Part shown: positions 1 to 7,405 of the stretch, in pieces
Position numbering within the stretch: position 1 is the stretch's first letter
Layout of the letters: each line of letters starts with the position of its first letter
Source: a virus
Virus record (IMG/VR): IMGVR_UViG_3300047462_000762
Location: 1 to 29,445 of that record
Strand: one strand, 5' to 3'
Length of the DNA: 29,445 nt
Translations under genes and position numbers: made by a program
Notes under the pieces: generated by a model
The model's database searches: none
Seen by the model: only the letters and a program-made list of their open reading frames with translations
What the model was told of the DNA's origin: nothing

Positions 1-849
1 TTACAATAATGCCGCTAAAATCTCGGCGCCGACCTGCGGAACAATGGCGCTACCAAAACCGCGCCAGAGCGCCCTACTGTTCACAGGCATTTGCGCCCCG
101 ACGCCGTTGGTCCGCATAGAGCCCACGCCGCGGGGTAGCCCATCAACCACCCAGCAAAGGCCGGGTTTGGTATGCCGCCACTTGCCATCGGCACAACAGA
201 GGGCAGAGGTGTTGACCCATGCATAACTGGGCCGCGTGTGCGCCGCAGAAGGCCCTGCAACAAAAGTTCGTTCGCCCGGGCACCTGATCTGGACGTCGCT
301 GGCTGTGCCTGCGGCGTTGGCCATAGCACGATGCGCGGGCATAGCGACCCACCAGAGCCGCTGGCGCCGATGCGGCGCTCCGAGGGCGACAGCCGGAATA
401 TCAACCGCCGCGCAGGCGTAACCCGCTTCTTCCAGGTCAGCGGCGACGCCATCGAACCAGGCATATCCCAGCGCGCTCGAAGTTTGTTCACCCACCACGC
501 AAGTGGGCTGGCAGGCGCCGACCAGTCGGGCGACATATGGCCAAAGATGTCGTGGGTCATTCAGACCCAGCTTCCGTCCGGCAGGTGAAAACGGCTGACA
601 CGGACAACTTGCTGTCCAGAGCTCACGTTCATCCGGCCAGCCGGCGAGCCTTGCCGCATAGGACCAGCCACCAATGCCGGCAAACAGGTGCACCTGGCGG
701 TAACCACGCAGATCGGAGGGTTTGACATCTATAATGCTGCGATCATCTACATCGCCCGCCGGGATGAGCCTGCGGGCAATAAGGTTGTGCAGCCACTGCA
801 CAGTGCCGGGATGGTTTTCATTATAGTAGACCGCATTATGACGCCTCAA
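1..849 (-). CDS. Phage C5-cytosine DNA methyltransferase
   Basis: This 282-aa protein would transfer a methyl group from S-adenosylmethionine to carbon 5 of cytosine in a specific DNA site, probably protecting phage DNA from host restriction. Visible motifs are FAGIGG (residues 56-61, SAM binding), PCQPFS (83-88, catalytic Cys84), GEQ at 120-122 in place of the usual ENV, HRRQRL near 160-165, and a C-terminal GFGSAIVPQVG resembling motif X. The roughly 50 residues before motif I (containing YYNENHPGTVQWL) are typical of the phage branch of this family. The target-recognition region is short, so the protein is small for the family. It starts with TTG, which overlaps the TGA of the upstream 150-aa gene (TTGA), implying translational coupling. 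Its stop lies exactly at the window edge. The family call is firm; the recognition site is unknown. Confidence 0.9.
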   Translation of the reverse strand: MRRHNAVYYNENHPGTVQWLHNLIARRLIPAGDVDDRSIIDVKPSDLRGYRQVHLFAGIGGWSYAARLAGWPDERELWTASCPCQPFSPAGRKLGLNDPRHLWPYVARLVGACQPTCVVGEQTSSALGYAWFDGVAADLEEAGYACAAVDIPAVALGAPHRRQRLWWVAMPAHRAMANAAGTASDVQIRCPGERTFVAGPSAAHTRPSYAWVNTSALCCADGKWRHTKPGLCWVVDGLPRGVGSMRTNGVGAQMPVNSRALWRGFGSAIVPQVGAEILAALL

Positions 850-1298
850 AGATCATTGCGCTCTAAACGCTTGGAGATGCCTTCGATACGCTCCCCCGTG
901 ACCTTAATCTGCGCCTCCAAACCGCGCCAATCGCCCAACTTCTCGACCAAATGATCGAGCTTGGTTTCGATTTTCATAAGGATGGCATTCATTCTGCTTT
1001 CAAGAGAGGCCATTTCCTCACGCCTTACCGCTTCGCGTTTCAATCGTTCAAGGTCGATCTCGATCTTCTTTGCAACCGTCGACACGTTGCCAATCATCGC
1101 ATTGCGCGACCTCATTTCCACTTCTGCCACCTGGGTAATGCGCTGATCACTCTCCACCCGCGCGATACGAATTTGTTCAAAGACATCCGCACGCACCGAC
1201 TCGGTACCCGCGGCCACAAATCGAAAGAAGGCAAAAAATACGCCGAGCATTGTCGTGCCGACGCCGAGGATTGTTGCCCAAGTTGCCACATCCACCAC
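846..1298 (-). CDS. Small membrane-anchored coiled-coil protein
   Basis: This is a 150-aa protein that I do not recognise. Residues about 8-30 form one hydrophobic segment (ATILGVGTTMLGVFFAFFRF). The rest is highly charged and heptad-like (for example KIEIDLERLKREAVRREEM), so a long coiled coil extends from a single N-terminal membrane anchor. It starts with GTG, preceded by a strong AGGAGG ribosome site at about 1303-1308. It sits just after the tail-tip adhesin, where phages often carry lysis genes, so a holin- or spanin-related role is possible. One transmembrane helix with a long coiled coil is not diagnostic of either. Its stop overlaps the start of the methyltransferase. The reading frame is well supported; the function is not. 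Confidence 0.75.
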   Translation of the reverse strand: MVDVATWATILGVGTTMLGVFFAFFRFVAAGTESVRADVFEQIRIARVESDQRITQVAEVEMRSRNAMIGNVSTVAKKIEIDLERLKREAVRREEMASLESRMNAILMKIETKLDHLVEKLGDWRGLEAQIKVTGERIEGISKRLERNDL

Positions 1299-1319
1299 AG
1301 GCCCTCCTACGTTTTGCTA

Positions 1320-1345
1320 CGGCGGAGACTTGGCTGAGTCCGCCG
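1320..1345 (-). other. Stem-loop between adhesin and membrane-protein genes
   Basis: Arms CGGCGGA (1320-1326) and TCCGCCG (1339-1345) are perfectly complementary around a 12-base loop. No T-run follows on the minus strand, so it is unlikely to be an intrinsic terminator. It could be an mRNA processing or stability element just before the ribosome site of the 150-aa gene. Confidence 0.35.
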
Positions 1346-1364
1346 GGCACGCTCATCAAACACG

Positions 1365-2633
1365 TCACCATTCAATGATCACCTGGCCGGGCGCACCTGC
1401 GCCACCTGTCCCGGTGCCGATACCCCCCGAACCCGCGGCGCCCGGCGCATTCGCCGTCAGACCCACCTGGTTGGACGTCGTGCTGCCAGCCGCACTCAGA
1501 CCGCCGCACCCGCCATTGGCGCCACCACCTTGCCCGCTGATCAATGTACTCCCGGCCACGATGCCATTTTGTCCGCCGAGCCCATTCAGCACGTTGGCAT
1601 TACCAACCACCGCCGATCCCAGACCCCAGGTGCCTGGATACGGCGAACCAAGCCCAACGGAACTTGCAGACCCCGCACCGCCGGCACTCCCACCGCCAGC
1701 CGTTGCGAGATTGCCAACCGCCGTATCGCCACCGCGGCCCGAACTCGTGCCGACGACCCCACCGGCGCCCACAGTAATGCTAAGAGCGGTGCCCGGCGCA
1801 ACTGTGAAATATCCCTCAACATAGGCGCCGCCTGCACCACCGCCACCGACATAGCCAGCGCCGCCGCCATTACCACCCGCCCCACCCGCGCCCCACAAGC
1901 GCAGCTTAATGAGGGTGACTTGATCCGGCACGGTCCAAGTGCCGCCGGAAGAAAACACCGCCATGCGCGAAACACCTGGGGCCAACTGCGGTAACTTAAA
2001 AGATAGAAAGGGCGCTGTCGGATACATTGCGATGTCCGACTGCGTTAGGCCCGTTTGCCCAGAGGTGACTGTGACAACATAGAGCGCAACAAAGCCGGTG
2101 TCCGCCGCCGGGGTTGCCTGGGTGCCCGCTGCGGCCGCCGTGCCGGCTTTTGCAACCAGACTGACCCGCTGCGTGCGCACAGAATTTGTCGTGCTACCGG
2201 TGTTATTAGGGCCCGTAAACGGTTGCGACGGGTTGGCGGCGTTGACAAATGGCAGGACAACGGCGCCGGAGTCAGCCTCAGTAAAACTAGCCTCGATTAA
2301 ATAATTCAGTGCCTGCCCAGGCAGAGCCGGCGCGGAAATACCAAGAGTTGTTGGGGTAAGATTGATGCCCATTTTGACCAGAGCATCTGTCGTGTCCGCT
2401 GCAAGCGACCCATAGCTCGTCGAATCAACGGTGGAAAGTTGGGTCAGACTGCCAGCACCAATCGAAACAGCAAGCCCCGAACTGGCTGGCGTGCACGCCA
2501 AACCATCCGCGACCGTGCCCGTGCCGAGCGTTGCTTGAATCAAAAATCCCAACGCCAACATGACATTGCGATTTGGACTTAAAATATCGACATCCTGCGG
2601 AATACTGCCGGGGTAGACTATATTGCGGTCCAT
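1365..2633 (-). CDS. Glycine-rich tail-tip adhesin / tail fibre
   Basis: This 422-aa protein probably attaches to the distal baseplate and binds the host surface. The N-terminal half (about residues 1-230) carries a phrase, ALNYLIEASF, typical of phage tail-fibre attachment domains. From about residue 235 a motif resembling SSGGTWTVPDQVTLIKLRLWGAGGAGG opens the glycine-rich C-terminal domain. That domain runs as long Gly/Ala/Ser tracts (GGNGGGAGYVGGGGAGG and similar) to the end, which reads APGQVIIEW. Domains of this type form glycine-rich tail-tip structures in many phages. The gene follows the gpI-like gene by a few bases, the normal place for receptor-binding proteins in P2/Mu-type tails. 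It is the third large adhesin in the window. No separate chaperone gene is recognisable downstream. The role is inferred from composition and position. Confidence 0.75.
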   Translation of the reverse strand: MDRNIVYPGSIPQDVDILSPNRNVMLALGFLIQATLGTGTVADGLACTPASSGLAVSIGAGSLTQLSTVDSTSYGSLAADTTDALVKMGINLTPTTLGISAPALPGQALNYLIEASFTEADSGAVVLPFVNAANPSQPFTGPNNTGSTTNSVRTQRVSLVAKAGTAAAAGTQATPAADTGFVALYVVTVTSGQTGLTQSDIAMYPTAPFLSFKLPQLAPGVSRMAVFSSGGTWTVPDQVTLIKLRLWGAGGAGGNGGGAGYVGGGGAGGAYVEGYFTVAPGTALSITVGAGGVVGTSSGRGGDTAVGNLATAGGGSAGGAGSASSVGLGSPYPGTWGLGSAVVGNANVLNGLGGQNGIVAGSTLISGQGGGANGGCGGLSAAGSTTSNQVGLTANAPGAAGSGGIGTGTGGAGAPGQVIIEW

Positions 2634-2639
2634 GTTACC

Positions 2640-3212
2640 TCAGTTGCTCAGTTCGGACCAGGCCACAGTGCCAGCTGGAATAGTACTGGCTATAACCCCA
2701 TAAATCGTCGTATCGCTCACACTGCCGTCGGTCGGGCGATAGGCACTGACAAATGACTGCGCAATCATCTGAACGGACCCGTAATACCCAATTGTATTAT
2801 ATCCCAAACCACCATAGCCATAGGCCCCGCAATCCCCAGGGCGCCATGGGTCCACAACCGTCGGCGCGCGCCCGGTCAAACGAGTCAACGTTGCTATGAG
2901 TGCCGGGCGCGTCGCCGCTGGTTGCAGCAAATTTGCCTTAATACGAGATGCAAATGCCGAATCTGCTTCTCCCGAAAGGCGCAACAGGGCCCGGGCAAAG
3001 AAATCATACGAGATCAGATCTAGCCATCCCCCTGTCGCCGTCGAGATACGGGTCTGATCACGGGTGAAAGCTAGTAAACCGTAACAGAGCGAAAATACAT
3101 AGGCTGGTCCTTGCACAACGGCGCCAAGCACTGTGGTTGCACCGGTTGAAAACCATGGTGGTAAAACAGCATAAAGCCGGTCAACAATGTCCGCCTGGTC
3201 ACCCGTTGCCAT
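2640..3212 (-). CDS. Baseplate wedge protein, gpI-like
   Basis: This 190-aa protein probably joins the baseplate wedge to the tail fibre, like P2 gpI or Mu gp48. The evidence is its place between the baseplate J gene and the adhesin gene. The N-terminal half also has a layout common in such proteins: an early YAVLPPWF motif, then SRIKANLLQPAATRPALIATL and a short Gly/Tyr-rich stretch (YGYGGLGYNTIGYYG). The start codon directly abuts the stop of the J gene (TAAATG). No catalytic motif is visible. The assignment rests mainly on gene order and is less certain than those of the neighbouring baseplate genes. Confidence 0.6.
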   Translation of the reverse strand: MATGDQADIVDRLYAVLPPWFSTGATTVLGAVVQGPAYVFSLCYGLLAFTRDQTRISTATGGWLDLISYDFFARALLRLSGEADSAFASRIKANLLQPAATRPALIATLTRLTGRAPTVVDPWRPGDCGAYGYGGLGYNTIGYYGSVQMIAQSFVSAYRPTDGSVSDTTIYGVIASTIPAGTVAWSELSN

Positions 3213-4355
3213 TTAACTGACCGTCACAGTCACTACGCGTATGACTTGCTGCGGTGAGGTTGCAATATCACTTGTCCCGCCGTTTAGAAGGAGGTTCGAC
3301 ACATTGGTGATGCCGGTGCCAGAATCAAACACGATCTGTGCTAAGCGGTTATAAAAAAGGCCGCTGCCAACTGGAAGCCCATTGATATATGCCATAATCG
3401 CCGCACTGGCTGCCGTCGCGAGCGTGCTTTGACTGTAACCTGACGCGACAGATAGAGTCGCTGTCACGGTCGCACCGATGCTCACCGGTGCGAGTACACC
3501 GAAGCGAATACCAACGCCGACGCTTGCAGCGACTGCATTCGATACCGCCGATATCAAACTCGTTGGGGGATTCCCGGTACCGTCATCGAACACAACATAA
3601 AACGAACCGGGTGCGTATGCGCCTGAATAATCGTAATTTTGGGTTATGCTGTAGGATACCACGCCCGCAACCGTCGTCACCGCGTACCCAATCGCAGCTT
3701 CGGTGGCAAGCGAACGTGTGTTGATGTAGTTTGCGAAGCGGCTTCGAAGGGCAGCATCTGTTTCGCTGGCGATTCCGCCAGATAGCGCGTCCAAATTTGT
3801 TACGTAGTCCACACCGGAAATAGGTGTCGACAAGATGGAAATTGTTCCCGCGGCCACGTTTCCGGCAGTCCCCGCTGTCAAAGCTTGCACGGTCACCAGG
3901 CCGCTCACAGCGCCGATAGCAATTTCATATGAATTGGCACTGGCAACCCAGTCTGCCTGCGTGGTATCGGCAATAACGGCAAATATCTGGCTGCCGTCCC
4001 CCGTCGTGACTTGCGCACCCAAGGGAATGGTCGCAACTTGCGTTGGGGTATATCGTGCAAAGGTCACCTGTCCTGTGGCCGCAACAGCGGCAATTCGCGT
4101 TAGCGAATAGTCGTTCATCCAGCTATCAAGATCGCTACCGGTGCTGGTAGCGGCGCGTGTCAAAGTGAGCACTTGCAAAATCAGCCCCTGCAACCAAAGC
4201 GCAATCCAGGCCGAGCCTTCCGTCAGCGCTCGCAAAATCGAACCAATGGTAAAATCGAGCGGAGCCGTTGGCTGCGCTGCTGCTTGTATAACCGCGACCT
4301 GGCTCGTCACAAGTGCTGAAAACCCTTGTGTCTGCCCCGAAATCGTTTGACTCAT
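3213..4355 (-). CDS. Baseplate assembly protein J-like
   Basis: This 380-aa baseplate protein would form the wedge ring around the tail hub, as P2 gpJ and Mu gp47 do. The N-terminal region contains the family's pattern: FTIGSILRALTEGSAWIALW near residues 35-54, then GSDLDSWMNDYSLTR, then IPLGAQVTTGDGSQIF, where the rigid domain starts. Between about 170 and 300 come GTAGNVAAGTI, GGIASETDAALRSRF and TTVAGVVSYSI, all typical of baseplate J proteins. The ATG is preceded by AGGAGGT eight bases upstream, the clearest ribosome site in the tail cluster. It follows the gp25-like gene and abuts the gpI-like gene, reproducing the P2 order W-J-I. Confidence 0.9.
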   Translation of the reverse strand: MSQTISGQTQGFSALVTSQVAVIQAAAQPTAPLDFTIGSILRALTEGSAWIALWLQGLILQVLTLTRAATSTGSDLDSWMNDYSLTRIAAVAATGQVTFARYTPTQVATIPLGAQVTTGDGSQIFAVIADTTQADWVASANSYEIAIGAVSGLVTVQALTAGTAGNVAAGTISILSTPISGVDYVTNLDALSGGIASETDAALRSRFANYINTRSLATEAAIGYAVTTVAGVVSYSITQNYDYSGAYAPGSFYVVFDDGTGNPPTSLISAVSNAVAASVGVGIRFGVLAPVSIGATVTATLSVASGYSQSTLATAASAAIMAYINGLPVGSGLFYNRLAQIVFDSGTGITNVSNLLLNGGTSDIATSPQQVIRVVTVTVS

Positions 4356-4398
4356 TTCACCGACCTCCTGGTCGTGATGCTCGAACGCATCTGGCCGC

Positions 4399-4764
4399 CT
4401 ATTGGTTGATATCGAAGCCCAGGGTCACGGGCGCAGCGGTTACGGAATCAGTGTATGTTACTAATATGGAAACGCCATTCAGAATGGAAGTGACCGTCAC
4501 GCTCGGCGGCGGGTCCTGCGCCACTGCTTGTTCTTGCAACATCTGCGTCAGAACCAGCGCCTGTAATTCTGCGGCGCTTGCGAGAGACCCGACCTTGGCT
4601 GGCAATCCGGCCCCATACGTCGGGTGTGCAAAATAATCTCCTGGATTGGTCAGCAACCGCCGCAAAACGCGTTGCCGACCAGCTTCCGACCCGGTCGCGA
4701 GCTGCAAATCAGCCGTCAGACTCAGCAACAGATCTTGTTGCCAAATCGCATACAAATCGGCCAC
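4399..4764 (-). CDS. Baseplate wedge protein, gp25/gpW-like
   Basis: This 121-aa protein is probably the gp25/gpW-type wedge component that nucleates sheath assembly on the baseplate. Visible features are GRQRVLRRLLTNPGDYFAHPTYGAGL (about residues 29-54), which matches the family's habit of an arginine-rich stretch followed by NPG-(E/D)-xx-xxPxYG. The C-terminal half is a beta-rich region containing VTSILNGVSILVTYTDS. It starts with GTG inside the stop of the spike gene (TAGTG), so translation is likely coupled. The position between spike and J is the standard one. Confidence 0.8.
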   Translation of the reverse strand: MADLYAIWQQDLLLSLTADLQLATGSEAGRQRVLRRLLTNPGDYFAHPTYGAGLPAKVGSLASAAELQALVLTQMLQEQAVAQDPPPSVTVTSILNGVSILVTYTDSVTAAPVTLGFDINQ

Positions 4765-5327
4765 TAGGCTGCCTTAATATTTTGGGTTAATTCATCCTGG
4801 GTGATTTGTTGTACAGGTGCACCTGAGACGCTGCCCCCGGCCAGAACACCACTATGCGTATGAGCGTTAAATAGACTAACGAAAGTGTCATGCACAAGCT
4901 GATGAAACGTGGCGCCGGATTGTCCGATCTGAACATTTGCTGACACAATCTCGACCAATCCATTGGCGTGCAGCTTGATGGCACTGCCGTTTTGATGCTG
5001 GAGCCACATGTCGCCCGACGGCACGGCTAACGGATTATCTGTTCGACTAAATAATTGGTGAGAGACAAACCCAGCATTCGTATCACCGTCATGATACGCA
5101 ACGACGACCTGTGCCCCGACAACGGGCGCCATATGCAGACCCCAGCCGTTTCCGGTCCACGCAGACCCTATTGGTACCCAGCCAGACAGCTTATCCTCGT
5201 CGGCAAATTTCACCTTAACCGCGTGCCGGTTCGGGTCATAGCTATCGACCAGACCAATGCGCGGCCAGCCGCGGCGCCGAAGCGCCCGCTCCACTTCGCG
5301 CTGTATCAAATCGCGCAGACCCTCCAT
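4764..5327 (-). CDS. Baseplate spike protein, gpV-like
   Basis: This 187-aa protein would form the trimeric central spike that pierces the outer membrane. It has a charged N-terminal helix, an OB-fold region (GLVDSYDPNRHAVKVKFAD, then VVGAQVVVAYHDGD), and a C-terminal beta region ending near HTHSG, a motif common at the end of gpV/gp45 proteins. I chose the ATG at 5327, which overlaps the stop of the hub gene as TGATG. A GTG one codon upstream would add one residue. It lies between hub and gp25-like genes, as expected for a contractile tail. Confidence 0.88.
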   Translation of the reverse strand: MEGLRDLIQREVERALRRRGWPRIGLVDSYDPNRHAVKVKFADEDKLSGWVPIGSAWTGNGWGLHMAPVVGAQVVVAYHDGDTNAGFVSHQLFSRTDNPLAVPSGDMWLQHQNGSAIKLHANGLVEIVSANVQIGQSGATFHQLVHDTFVSLFNAHTHSGVLAGGSVSGAPVQQITQDELTQNIKAA

Positions 5328-6403
5328 CACGCGTACACCACTTTATGGGGGCTGGCATTCTTGGCGGATACGCGCATCGTGAACCCGCGTTGGGCATTCA
5401 AGCTTATGTTGATTTGCGAGACAAAATAGTTTTGGTCAAAATCTGTCTGAGTGCCGCTTAGTCGGATGAGCGATCGCGGGGTCAAAGTCAGGTCGCCCGG
5501 TATATCGAACTCTAGGCGCCGCTCATGTTGCGTCAGTTCGACAAGCTTGGTTTCGGCAAACGCCTCGGCCTGGCTTTGGGTCAGCCCCGCTTCACGAAAG
5601 ACATAGGTCGTTGGCGGCGATGAGCCAACAGTGCCGCCTTTGACCTTCTGGGCGCGCCGTATGACCGTAATGGGCAATTTCATTTCATGATTCCAGGAGA
5701 TGACTTTTACAATGACATCGCGTGCTAACGTAAGATTTCGATGCAACGCAAGACGTTCAACATTAGAAACCGGCGCGTCCCCGCTCGTTATACAAAATAT
5801 ATCGTAAGGTGTATCCACGCTTGGGTCGGCGACCGGCTGAAAATAGAGCGTCTTGCCATCAAAAAAAATATCAAACCCCTCTCGTTCCGCGAGGTGTGTC
5901 AACAAAGTCCATTCGCTAACCTCGTTCGTCACCACCGCATGGTCGACGTCATAATACTTACCGGTGGGGGTCGTCGTAGCTGTAACCTCAGCGTTTAAAC
6001 CATGCCGTGCCGCCAAAACACTCACCACTTGGCTGCTTGTCAGATTCTGAAATTTCTCGGCGGTTTTCGTCTCGATAAATTGTGCAGTATAGTCACGTCC
6101 ACGGATTGTCAGAGTGCTATTGGTAAAATCCAGCGCCACTTCGTCTGCCAGACCCGTAATGATGCTACGGGCGTATCCGACATCAGGGGCAATTTTAAGA
6201 TCAATCTCTAACAAATCCGTCTGAGCCCAACTCAACATCCCGTCGACGAGCGGAAAAACCACCGAAAAACTATCGGACGCAAAGTAATTATTTCGATGAA
6301 CAGATGCTGAGAGGATTTCACTCACCACCGCTCCATTCGCTGTAACCGCTAACCGCGGTTGCCGACTTTTGCCACTCACCGAACCAGATTCAGGAACTGA
6401 CAA
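5327..6403 (-). CDS. Tail hub protein, gpD/gp44-like
   Basis: This 358-aa protein is the baseplate hub on which the spike and tube are built (P2 gpD, Mu gp44). The recognisable order is an N-terminal beta domain, LTIRGRDYTAQFI near residue 120, then LTSSQVVSVLAARHGL, and WTLLTHLAEREGFDIFFDGKTLYFQP near residues 185-210. The last two are family hallmarks. It starts with TTG, with a GGGGG ribosome site five bases upstream, and overlaps the end of the LysM gene by 14 bases. The short C-terminal stretch ending VVYA finishes inside the spike start. Order and motifs agree, so this is a confident call. Confidence 0.88.
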   Translation of the reverse strand: MSVPESGSVSGKSRQPRLAVTANGAVVSEILSASVHRNNYFASDSFSVVFPLVDGMLSWAQTDLLEIDLKIAPDVGYARSIITGLADEVALDFTNSTLTIRGRDYTAQFIETKTAEKFQNLTSSQVVSVLAARHGLNAEVTATTTPTGKYYDVDHAVVTNEVSEWTLLTHLAEREGFDIFFDGKTLYFQPVADPSVDTPYDIFCITSGDAPVSNVERLALHRNLTLARDVIVKVISWNHEMKLPITVIRRAQKVKGGTVGSSPPTTYVFREAGLTQSQAEAFAETKLVELTQHERRLEFDIPGDLTLTPRSLIRLSGTQTDFDQNYFVSQINISLNAQRGFTMRVSAKNASPHKVVYA

Positions 6404-6593
6404 GAATACCCCCGTTTCCCGCGTTGCTATTGACCGGGGGGATCGTCAGTGTTGTTATACCCTGCAAAAATGGATCATAAAGACCATTCAGCTCAGCAAT
6501 TCTGTTCCACTGCGTCGCGTCGCCCAGTTGTTCAGCAGCAATACGAAAAAGATTGCCACCGGCAACGGTAATAATTGTCAATCCAGTGCTCAT
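6390..6593 (-). CDS. LysM-like tail protein, gpX-like
   Basis: This is a 67-aa protein with a single LysM-like fold: ITVAGGNLFRIAAEQLGDATQWNRIAELNGL, followed by a hydrophobic LTIPP end. Small LysM proteins of this kind (P2 gpX type) are found beside tail hub genes in contractile tails and are thought to bind the hub or the tail tube end. The stop of the upstream gpU-like gene overlaps its ATG (ATGA). Its own end overlaps the start of the hub gene. Confidence 0.85.
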   Translation of the reverse strand: MSTGLTIITVAGGNLFRIAAEQLGDATQWNRIAELNGLYDPFLQGITTLTIPPVNSNAGNGGILVSS

Positions 6594-7351
6594 ACCGAAG
6601 CCTCAAGGTTGTCTATCATGCGCGAGGTAATACCCACCCCTTGCACTGCGGCTGCCAATTGTTGATAACTCATGGTTTGCGTCAAAAGCCCAGACGCCAG
6701 GTCAGCCGGGTCACCGCCTGCTACCACGCCACCCGCGCTACCAGCGGGCAGTGAGTCGTCCAGCGCCGACAAAAGGCTCTGCAGTTGGGCATTGCTTGCT
6801 GAAACCGCGGTGGTAAGCGGTGCAATTACCGAAGGTGTCGCATCTTGTAACAACCCAATCTGTGCCTGCGCCGTGGAAATGGATGAGAGCGATATCGGCA
6901 GCGTAACGGTCGTTGCAACTGCCGCTGTAAGCAATGAGAAATCCGCGTTAAACACGTCATCCAAGCTCGCTGTGATAGATTGCCAAACGTCCTGCGTTAA
7001 ATCCGCTATAACTTCAAGTGTCAGTTCATACGTTACTTCGTAGTATCGCTCAAACCGCCAGTTGAAGGCCGCCACTATGACCTGGTAGCGGCTGCTCCAG
7101 TAACTAAAGACAACCGCGGTGCCAACCCGTGCCAAGGTCTCAAGAAGACGCACTCCAGTGGTCGCTGAAGCACCCCGCAGACGACCAGAAAAACGGATCT
7201 GAGCCGGGTCCCAGCCCATGACATCAATAACACGCCCGCCGCCAATCAACCGATGAACAGCCAACCGCTGCTGCCCACCACCGTTCACACGCTCGGGCAC
7301 ACCCCAACTCGAAAACGTATATCCGCCTAAAGAGACTACTGTGTCTACCAT
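6590..7351 (-). CDS. Tail protein, gpU/DNA-circularisation-like
   Basis: This 253-aa protein has an N-terminal domain of the gpU type: LGGYTFSSWGVPERVNGGGQQRLAVHRLIGGGRVIDVMG, and after it a stretch ending GVRLLETLARVGTAVVFSY. The domain is found in tail completion and baseplate proteins next to tape-measure genes. The C-terminal half is alpha-helical and Ala/Gln/Ser-rich (about residues 130-253). I chose the ATG at 7351, which begins just before the conserved motif. A GTG at 7372 would add seven residues but has its G-rich stretch too close to be a good ribosome site. It sits between the tape-measure candidate and the LysM gene, overlapping the latter by four bases. Confidence 0.7.
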   Translation of the reverse strand: MVDTVVSLGGYTFSSWGVPERVNGGGQQRLAVHRLIGGGRVIDVMGWDPAQIRFSGRLRGASATTGVRLLETLARVGTAVVFSYWSSRYQVIVAAFNWRFERYYEVTYELTLEVIADLTQDVWQSITASLDDVFNADFSLLTAAVATTVTLPISLSSISTAQAQIGLLQDATPSVIAPLTTAVSASNAQLQSLLSALDDSLPAGSAGGVVAGGDPADLASGLLTQTMSYQQLAAAVQGVGITSRMIDNLEASV

Positions 7352-7405
7352 TCGCCTAACCAACCCTTGCACCCCAAAGCGAGCGAGCCACCTTGGGCAA
7401 CGCGT

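Noticed and set aside
81-560. 159-aa minus-strand frame within the methyltransferase
   Set aside because: It overlaps the methyltransferase, which has all its motifs in another frame.
1255-1824. 189-aa Pro-rich plus-strand frame
   Set aside because: It is the mirror of the glycine-rich adhesin tract on the other strand (Gly codons read as Pro/Ala).
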